In this document: positions 36,073 to 44,900 of the stretch, piece after piece
Position numbering within the stretch: the first letter of the stretch is position 1
Layout: every line of letters starts with the position of its first letter
NCBI GenBank assembly: GCA_040386595.1
Contig: JAZKFE010000055.1
Location: 16,969-80,968, forward strand
Direction of reading: 5' to 3'
Length of the DNA: 64,000 bases
From: JAKFVC01 sp040386595
GTDB lineage: Bacteria > Planctomycetota > Planctomycetia > Planctomycetales > Planctomycetaceae
The notes under the pieces: model-generated
What the model was told of the DNA's origin: nothing
Databases searched by the model: none
Seen by the model: only the letters and a program-made list of their open reading frames with translations
Made by a program: the position numbers and the translations under genes

Positions 36073-37088
36073 TATAGTTTGGCCTTTAGGTCGAGGATCT
36101 CGGATGCTGTGTTAATCGCAGCCGTGCGGTCGATGAACGGCAACATGCTGCTGAGCAGATTGCCGGGCCCGACTTCCACGAAGTGACTCCCCCAATTCTT
36201 TCGGAGGGTTTCAATCGTTGCTTGCCAGTACACAGGTTGTGAGAGAAAGCCCCCCAGAAACTGGTGGATCTCTGCGGACGTTCGCAGCACGCTGGCGTCG
36301 TGGCTGTTGACTAAGGGGACCTTGGGTTCGGTCCAGGAAACCGTGTCGAGACGCTGTTGGAATCGCGTCGCGACTTCATTCACATAAGGTGTGTGCATGG
36401 CTCGTTCAGAGACGAACCGTTTGGCTTGCTTGGCACCCGCGGCGGTGGCGCTCGCCAAGATGCTGTCCACTGCGGCAGCTGGCCCTGCGACGACATGCTG
36501 CAGGGGGGAATTCCAATTGGCGAGGCAAACTTCGGGGGTAGCTGTTAGTAGCGTTTGGACTGCTCCGTCGTCGAGGCCGATGACGACACCCATCGTCAAG
36601 CCTCGTCCGTCGATCAGTTCTTCCATCAGCTCTTCCACGTGAGTGACCAACTGCAGGCCAGTCGTGAAGTCATAGGCTCCGCAAGCCCAGCCGGCAGCCA
36701 GGCTGCCGAGGCTGTGTCCGGCGACAATTTGGGGATGGCAATCATGCGTCCCGAGCACCGCGGCGTAAGCGCAGTCCAGAACGTAAATGACTTGTGCTTC
36801 CTGTCGGGCGGGAACATGCTTTCGTCCCGAGCCGGTGAGGCAGACTTCGGCCAGTTCGTAACCCAGCTGCGATTCTGCCTCGGCAATCAATTCGTCGGCG
36901 ACGGCAAAGTGGCCAATGACGTCGTGTCCCATACCGACATATCGACATCCCAAACCCGGAAAGAGCCAGCTCGCCGTGGTATACGGGTGAGCCGAGTGAT
37001 CTTTCCGTGGTGCGTCAATTGCTTCGACCGTCGAAGGCAACGGCTGGTCGATCGGCAACGGCTGCACTCGGGAATTGGTATCGTTCAT
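36072..37088 (-). CDS. FabD-like acyltransferase
   Basis: The 338-aa protein matches the malonyl-CoA:ACP transacylase fold. The nucleophile serine lies in AGHSLGSLAAGWACG and the catalytic histidine in SERAMHTPYVNEVA. The N-terminal FPGLGCRYVGMG replaces the usual FPGQGSQ, so oxyanion-hole residues differ. The C-terminal EVGPGNLLSSML is conserved. A ~35-residue N-terminal extension precedes the domain. It heads an operon with iorA and iorB, and no other fatty-acid gene is near, so a housekeeping FabD role is unlikely. It could transfer an acyl group made by IorAB to a carrier protein; this is inference. Confidence 0.82.
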   Translation of the reverse strand: MNDTNSRVQPLPIDQPLPSTVEAIDAPRKDHSAHPYTTASWLFPGLGCRYVGMGHDVIGHFAVADELIAEAESQLGYELAEVCLTGSGRKHVPARQEAQVIYVLDCAYAAVLGTHDCHPQIVAGHSLGSLAAGWACGAYDFTTGLQLVTHVEELMEELIDGRGLTMGVVIGLDDGAVQTLLTATPEVCLANWNSPLQHVVAGPAAAVDSILASATAAGAKQAKRFVSERAMHTPYVNEVATRFQQRLDTVSWTEPKVPLVNSHDASVLRTSAEIHQFLGGFLSQPVYWQATIETLRKNWGSHFVEVGPGNLLSSMLPFIDRTAAINTASEILDLKAKL

Positions 37089-38571
37089 GGAACCGCGTAT
37101 GAGAAGGATCGAATGGCGTACGCTTGAGGCGGCGCTAGGATTTACGGATTATTCGGATTGAATGGCCTGCGGGGTGTGTTGAAGGAAAGTTATGAATCCG
37201 GAAAGCAGCGATGGCGGTGGATGAGCAGAATCGGTCGGCTCGCATCTTCGACCATTGCAGTTCTAATCCCTTCACATTCACCCCGGCGAATCGGCATTAC
37301 CGATTCCCGAGCCCTCGTTCTCTCCTCAAGCATCGGTCAACGACATGATCTGGCATTACACGGCGCTGAAGAGCGCATTCGTACCTGCCCAATCGGAAGA
37401 CCAGAACCCAGACCAGTAGCCGCCAATTCGATGCGCCAGGTGACAGCGACGTCGCTGATCAGTCGGCAAATCGTACCCCGAATCCATCAGAAGGGTAGAT
37501 TCCGGGGCATCCAAGACCCACTTTGCAGTTGTCAGGCACACGCGGCTTGGTAGCTGCGTTCTAAATTTCTGACGATGCCCGGGGTTCCTGTGGCAAGAAA
37601 TGGGGGTGATGCTCGCAGTGCGAGCCCTAGGGCCACCATCTCCAGAATCCTACCGCAGCCGTTTAAGGCACTCCCTAAAAGCCGATGTGGTGTAGAAATC
37701 CGTGAAAATCGACCGCTCTGGTCTACTTCTTCGCGAATCCTTAAGCCCCATCGGGTTGCCCTGCGCCCGTCTTTCGATCACGACCGGGCCTGATAAATAG
37801 AACCATCAACGGTTCTATAACCACTTTGACAAGTCGCCATCATACCAGATTTAACATTGAAAGCCAGTGTTTTCGGCCGTTGAAAGCCGTATTTTCAGGA
37901 TTGATTTAAGGAGCGGAAAAGTTCAATCGAACCGATGTCGCCAGGCTCTGGGGGGGCCCTGGTTCCGATCTACTTCTCGGACCGCTTCTCCAGTCTTAGA
38001 TTGAAGATCCGTCCGAAATCAATGTGACTACGTAGCTGGCCGTGGTACATCTCGAAAATACGCGTTCGGGCCAATTTGATCCTGTTGTACTCCGCGTTTG
38101 CGCTCATGCTGACAGAGATTGGAACGTACGAACCATTCGTTTTCCTTGAACGAGGCTCCTGTTCAATGTCCACGTTTTATGGGGACGATTCGTCCTCGTT
38201 CGGGTGGGCAGATCCGAGTGGCTTCCGTCAGCTTCCTCAGCGATTCACCCGCGAACTCTTTGCGCCTTAATCATTGGCCGCAATCGTGGACTCTGACCGT
38301 TCACCCTGCGCTCCCGCGAATCATGAATGCGGGGAAGAGGATTATCGCTCCACAAATCTTCTGAAATTCAATAGTTGAATTTCGTGATGTGGGCTCCGTA
38401 TTTTCCCCAATGGGGTTAAGGGTTTGTGCAAATGTACCGTGTTTCGGTGTGGGATTGGCACACCACGTGCTTTGCCTTCCAGCGGTGTGATTGCGCGATC
38501 TCAGCCGCTTCAGTGGTGCTCGGAGGTTTTTGCAGTTTGCAATTTTGGCAATTGTTTAAAGGAGTTCAGGC
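37089..38571. other. 1.5-kb region without a confident gene
   Basis: Several short frames on both strands lack family features, good starts and consistent codon use. The DNA could contain a decayed gene or regulatory region. No transposase, tRNA or CRISPR was recognised. A short inverted pair (GAACC...GGTTC) at about 37800-37820 (CATCAACGGTTCTATAACC) was noted. Confidence 0.4.
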
Positions 38572-38736
38572 ATGTCAGTCACTCTCTTATTGCTGTTCGC
38601 GATCGCGATGTTGACCGCTGTGGTTGGGAAATTCACGGTTGCGGCGGCGGGGGTGGCGAATGTGATCTGCCTGTGTTTGCTTGTCTTGTTCGCGGTACTG
38701 ACTCAGGTCCAGGGGATCCGTAAACCTGTGGTTTGA
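38572..38736 (+). CDS. 54-aa hydrophobic membrane peptide
   Basis: ATG 38572 is preceded by AAAGGAG 8 bases upstream, a strong ribosome-binding site. The 54-residue peptide has two hydrophobic helices joined by a Gly-rich turn (LLLLFAIAMLTAVVGKF, then AAAGVANVICLCLLVLFAVL) and a basic tail (GIRKPVV). Its size and double-helix layout resemble DUF1328-type small membrane proteins (weak). A clear terminator follows at 38789-38825, supporting a separate transcription unit upstream of the large glucan synthase gene. Function is unknown. Confidence 0.7.
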   Translation: MSVTLLLLFAIAMLTAVVGKFTVAAAGVANVICLCLLVLFAVLTQVQGIRKPVV

Positions 38737-38788
38737 GATCCGCCATCGGTCGAATTTCGACGATGCGGTTACGAGTCCCGTGGTGATT

Positions 38789-38825
38789 AATACCCGGTAA
38801 TCTCCTCAGGAGATCCGGGTATTTT
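38789..38825 (+). terminator. Rho-independent terminator after the 54-aa gene
   Basis: AATACCCGG-TAATCTCC, a TCAG loop and GGAGATCCGGGTATT form an almost perfect stem ending in TTTT. It follows the small gene by 52 bp and precedes the glucan synthase gene by about 105 bp. Confidence 0.8.
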
Positions 38826-38931
38826 CGTGAAGCGTTCGCCGCACGAACTGCTGGGCAGATCTCTGTTGCATGGCACTTACAGGCAGGCTCATTCAGAAGC
38901 CAGTGGGTTTCATCCAGACGAAAAATGACGA

Positions 38932-41900
38932 ATGATATACAAGGGCTTGAGGGGCGTTATGGACACTGATACCAAGGCTCCTAAGTTGCGCAGTGGCGCT
39001 CGGACAAAATCCGCTGGCGGGATGACAATCTTTCGCTTAGGGCGTGAAGATGAAGCGCTGCGAGCCGAGTTCTTAAGCCTCGATCAATTGACGCGTCACG
39101 GGCACACGTTGGCGAACTGGCATCAGATTGCATCTCGCCCCCGTGAAGATCGCCTCTTGCCGAGCCTCGCCGAGAACGCCGCCGTTCTGCGCGAATCGTA
39201 TGAGCTCGCCAATGCCGCGTTGAGTGACGGCCGCACCATCGTTCCGGCGGCGGAATGGCTGCTCGATAATTTTTATATCATCGAGACACATGTGCGGCTG
39301 GCACGTCAGCACTTGCCGCGCGGCTATAGTCTGGAACTGCCGCAGTTGGTCGGGGGACCAGCCGATGGGCGGCCGCGTGTCTATGACATCGCCATGGAGC
39401 TGATTGCACATGCGGACGGCCTGCTGGATGCCGAGAACTTGCGGCATTTCGTCGCCGCTTATCAGACGGTCACTCCGTTGAAGCTGGGCGAGCTGTGGGC
39501 GATTCCTATTATGCTGCGATTGGCGCTGCTGGAAAACCTGCGGCGGATTGCCGTGCGGATTGCCTGGCAGCAGCAGGATCGAGACACCGGCGCTATGTGG
39601 GCGGGGCGCGTACTAGATGCCTTGGAGCGTGATCCGAAGCAAGTCATCGTCGTGCTGGCGGATTTAATTAAGAGCGAGCCGTGTGTTAGTAACAGTTTTG
39701 TTGCCGAGTATACGCAGCGTCTCCAAGGCCGCGTGGGGCAGGTGCCAGTTGCCGTCAATTGGCTCGATCAATGGCTACTGGAGCATGGCCAGACCGTGGA
39801 GCGTTTGGTGCATCTCAACAGCCAGACGCAGGCTGCCGATCAAGTCTCGATGGGGAATAGTATTACCAGNNNNNNNNNNTATGTGGATCGCGTGCTGCGA
39901 TCTGATCCCGTCGATGTCTATCGGAAGATGAGCTTCGCCAGTCGAGATCGCTATCGGCATGCCGTCGAGCGTGTTGCTAAGCGGAGTCCACGCTCTGAAA
40001 TTCAAGTCGCCCGCGTTGCCGTAGAGTTGGCGCAAGAAGCTCAGAAGGACCACCCCGAATCGGCAGAAGAATATCGTAAGACCCGGGATTGCGAGCCCGA
40101 TCATCACATTGGCTATTATCTGGTCGATGACGGTCGCCGGTTCTTAGAGAAGAGCGTCGGCTATCGGCGGACAATACTGGATTACCTCCAGCGATTTGGC
40201 TCGCGTTTTCGGATGCCGTTATTCCTGGGGGGCATGTCGGCCATCTGGGCCGCGATGTTGGCCGTGGTTGTCACGGTGGCCTGTGCGCGGGGAGTATTGA
40301 ACGCGTCATGGTCGGCGATGTGGTTGGTTCCGCTGCTGCTGTTGGCCGTCTATGGGACGCAATTCGCGGTGTCTCTCATTAACTGGCTCTGCGGTCTACT
40401 CGCCCCGCCACGGCCGATTGATCAACTGGATTTCAGTGAAGAAATTCCCGTGGAGTGCCGGACCATCGTGGTCGTACCGACGATGCTGACCAGCCCGCGC
40501 GGGTTAGAGTCTTTGTTAGAGCTACTCGAAGTCCGGTTTCTCGCGAATCGAGACCGGAATCTGTACTTTGCCCTACTGACTGATTTTGGGGATGCGGAGC
40601 ATGAAACCCAGCCAGATGATCAACAACTGATTGATCTGGCGCGGCAGGGTATCGAGCAATTAAATCAGAAATATACCGGCGACCGTAAAGATACCTTTTT
40701 CTTATTCCACCGGCCGCGCGTGTATAACGAGCTCCAGGGAATTTGGATGGGGCGCGAGCGAAAACGGGGGAAGTTAACCGACTTTAATACCTTGCTATGC
40801 GGTGGCCGGGCCGACGCGTTTAGCGTGATTGTGGGCAACATCCTGCCCCTGTCGACGGTTCGCTATGTGATCACCTTGGACACAGATACGCAACTGCCGC
40901 GAGATACCGCTCAGCGGTTGGTCGGCTGTATGGCTCATCCGCTGAATCGACCTCGATTCGATAAGGCCAAGGGGTGCGTGTCGCACGGCTATGCCGTCCT
41001 GCAGCCGCGCGTGGCGGTCACGATTCCCGAGGGGACACGCAGCGAATACAGCCGCATGTTTGCCGGCGATCCTGGGATCGATCCTTATACCAATCAAGTC
41101 AGCAATGTTTACCAGGATATATTTGGTGAAGGGAGCTTTATTGGTAAAGGGATTTATGATCTGCACGCGTTTGAATCGGCTCTGCATGGACGATTCCCCG
41201 ATAACGCGGTGCTGAGTCATGATCTGATTGAAAGTTGCTTCGCCCGTAGCGGCCTGGTGAGCGAGCTGGAATTGTTTGAAGGCTTCCCCTCACGGTATCT
41301 GGCCGATGCCAGTCGCAGACATCGTTGGGTGCGGGGGGATTGGCAGTTGCTCGGATGGCTGATGCCGCGAGTGCCGCATACGCAAGGGAAAGTTCCCAGC
41401 CCATTGACGTGGCTGGCGTGGTGGAAATTGTTTGACAACCTACGCCGCAGTCTGATGCAGCCGGCGTTGTTATGTGTTTTGATTGCGGCTTGGCTACTGG
41501 CCCCCGGTGCTGCGGTATTCTGGACCGTGGCCGCACTGAGCTTGATTTTCGTGCCCATCATCTTGTCTGCGATCCCCGGGCTAGTTCGGGTGCCAGACGA
41601 GATGCCGTTCGGGCTACATCTCAAGGCTCGTGTTCGGGAATTGTTGAAACAATTTCTCCAGGAGTTGTTTGTCCTTTCAGTGCTGCCTTATGAGGCACAT
41701 TGGAATCTGGACGCCATTATTCGCACGCTGTATCGGATGGGCGTGTCGCGGAAACATCTCCTGGAATGGACGACGGCCAGCGATGCCGAACGCCGGGCGT
41801 CGGGCAATCTCGCAGACCATTACGAGTTGATGTTCGCCCAGACGGTCACCAGTCTGGGGGTGACGGCCGCGGTGATTTTATGGGCTCCGGCGGCTCTACC

Positions 41901-44900
41901 AGCGGCCGCGCCGCTGTTGTTGCTGTGGCTCCTCGGACCAGGTGTTGCCTGGAAATTGTCGCAGCCGATCGGAACGCGACATGCGAAGTTGTCACCACGA
42001 CAACGTCTCCAACTGCGGAATGTCGCCCGCCGCACCTGGCATTACTTCGACACGTTTGTGACCGAACGTGACCACTGGTTGGCTCCGGATAATTTTCAGG
42101 AAGAGCCCAATGGCGTAATCGCCACGCGGACCAGCCCGACTAATATTGGCATGGGGCTGATTGCGAACTTGACGGCCTGGGATTTGGGATATGTTTCCAG
42201 CGGCGGGGTGGTCGAGCGAATCGGCCGCACGCTATCGGTGATGGAGCAGATGGATCACTTCCGCGGGCATCTTTATAACTGGTACGACACGCGAACTCTG
42301 CAGCCCATTGAGCCCCGTTATATCTCGAGCGTAGACAGTGGTAACCTCGCGGGGCTGTTGCTGACTCTCAAGGCGGGATTGGAAGATCTGGGTGAGCAAC
42401 CGATCATTCGCCGTGACGTGTTTGATGGTCTCTCCGATACGCTTCGCATTGCATTTGACCTGTCGTCGGCACGCTCCTCGTCGGGGGAGGGAGCACTGAC
42501 CTCACCGAATCTGCGGGAAGTCACGCAGCGTCTGGAGCGGTTGCTGGCGGAATGCCGGCCGTCGGCGATCACACTGTCGCGATCTCACCGATTGCTGGAC
42601 CGTCTCGCCACGACGGCGTCCGAGCTGGCTGGTAGTTTGTCCGCGGCGGGTGATCAGAAAATCCAGGAATGGGTTCGAGCGTTTGAGGCCGAGTGCCGCG
42701 ATTTCGATGGCGAACTGTTGCGGCTAGCTCCTTGGGTTGCGGTGACGCATCCGGTGTTGGAATTTGATGGTCACGCCTCGCACGAATCACGAGCCCAAGC
42801 CGATCAGATCCTGCAGCTGATCGAGGCCTTGGATGGCGGTTGCTCGGTGAATGACCTGTCGCGACGGGCTGGAGAAATCCAGCGTGCGATCGAAGATTGG
42901 TTGTCGACGAATGCCGCGGAGCCCCGCAACGGACAAGTTGTTTCCGGGGCATCGACGTCACCGTCGGGCGAGCTGCCAGTCAGTGGGCGTCAAGATTGGG
43001 TGCAGTATGCCGCTCTCTTTGAACGAGGGGCACTGGAAGCCAGCAAGATGACGCAAGCCTTGCAGTTGCTGGCCTTGCGCTGCGGCAATCATGCGTTAAT
43101 GGACTTCCGTTTCCTGTTTGACGAAGACCGCGATCTACTGGCCATTGGCTATAACGTTTCCGACCAGCGCATGGACAGCAGCTTTTATGATTTGCTGGCC
43201 TCGGAGGCCCGCGTCGCGAGTTTCGTGGCCATTTCTCAAGGCCAGTTGCCTCGTGAGCATTGGTTCGCGCTGGGGCGTATGCTGACCACGCAAGGGGGCG
43301 AGCCGACGCTGTTGAGCTGGTCGGGATCGATGTTCGAATATTTAATGCCGATCCTGATTATGCCCACGTACGAAGGGACGCTCATCGACTTGGCCTGCCG
43401 CGGAGCAGTCGGTCGACAGATCCAATATGGTCGTCAGCAGCATGTTCCTTGGGGTGTCTCTGAGAGTTGCTATAACGTGACGGACGCCAACTTGACGTAT
43501 CAGTATCGGGCTTTTGGTGTGCCTGGATTGGGACTGCAGCGAGGCTTGGGCGAGGATCTGGTGATTGCCCCCTACGCGTCCGTCATGGGAACGATGGTGG
43601 CACCCGTTGAGGCGTGCAAGAATCTCGAGCGGATGGATGCGGCGGGATATCTTGGAGAATATGGCTTCTACGATGCGATCGATTTCACACCTGCCCGCAG
43701 TGGGCCTACGAATGAGCCCGTGATCTGCAAGACCTATATGGCTCACCATAGCGGAATGAGTCTGCTGGCTTTAGACGCTGTGTTAATGGATCACCCCATG
43801 CAACGGCGTTTCTTGAACGATCCGTTGCTACGGGCGCACGACCTCTTGCTGCAGGAACGCGTGCCGCATGTTATCCGGCCGGTCGATCCGCATCCGGCAG
43901 AGTCGCCGGATCTGCAGGGGCGAACCGTGACCGGAGCGACCGGCGAGACAATTCGTTGTTTTGATTCTCCCGATACCACGGCGCCGGAAATTCATCTGCT
44001 GGGCAATGGCCAATATCACGTCATGGTCAGCAATGCCGGCGGTGGCTACAGCCGCTGGAGCGATCTGGCGATTACTCGTTGGTTGCCTGATAGTACGCGG
44101 GATCACTTTGGTCAGTTTTGTTATGTGCGCGATCTGGGGACCGGAGAATTCTGGTCCTCCACATCGCAACCGACAACTCGCCGGCCGGAAAAATACAGCG
44201 CCTTATTTAGTCCCGGAAAGGCCGAGTTCCGCCGGGTCGACAATAAACTTGTGGTTCACACCAGCATTGGTGTATCGCCAGAAGACGATGTCGAAGTTCG
44301 CCGCGTGATTATTAAGAACATTAGTCGCCTTCCCCGGTCTATCGACCTAACGAGTTATGGCGAAGTGGTGCTGGCACCGCCCTCGGCAGACGCGGCACAT
44401 CGGGCGTTTTCGAACCTGTTCGTGACGACAGAACTGCTGCCCGATCGATGCGCCATCTTGTGTACTCGTCGGCCACGGGCGGAACATGAGAAGCCGCCGT
44501 TCGTGTTTCATCTCATGATCGTCGAAAAATCGCGGCAAGGTGCGACCAGTTTTGAAACGGATCGCTTAAAGTTTGTGGGACGTAATCGAACGCCGCGTGA
44601 TCCGGCAGCCATGCATGGGACCGCACTTCTGTCGAATACCGCGGGAGCGGTTCTCGACCCCATTTTTAGCATCCGACGCGAATTGCAGATCGATGCCGAA
44701 GAGAGCGTACGGATCGACTATGTCACGGGCATTGCCCCCACCCGTGAGGCTGCCTTGGCTCTCATCGAAAAGTATCAGGACTACCGCCTGGCCGATCGCG
44801 TCTTCGAACTGGCGTGGCCACACGAACAAGTGGCTCGCAAGCAGTTTGGAGCGTCGGATAGCGATGTGACAATGTTCTCGCAGCTAGCGGGGCCGCTGGT

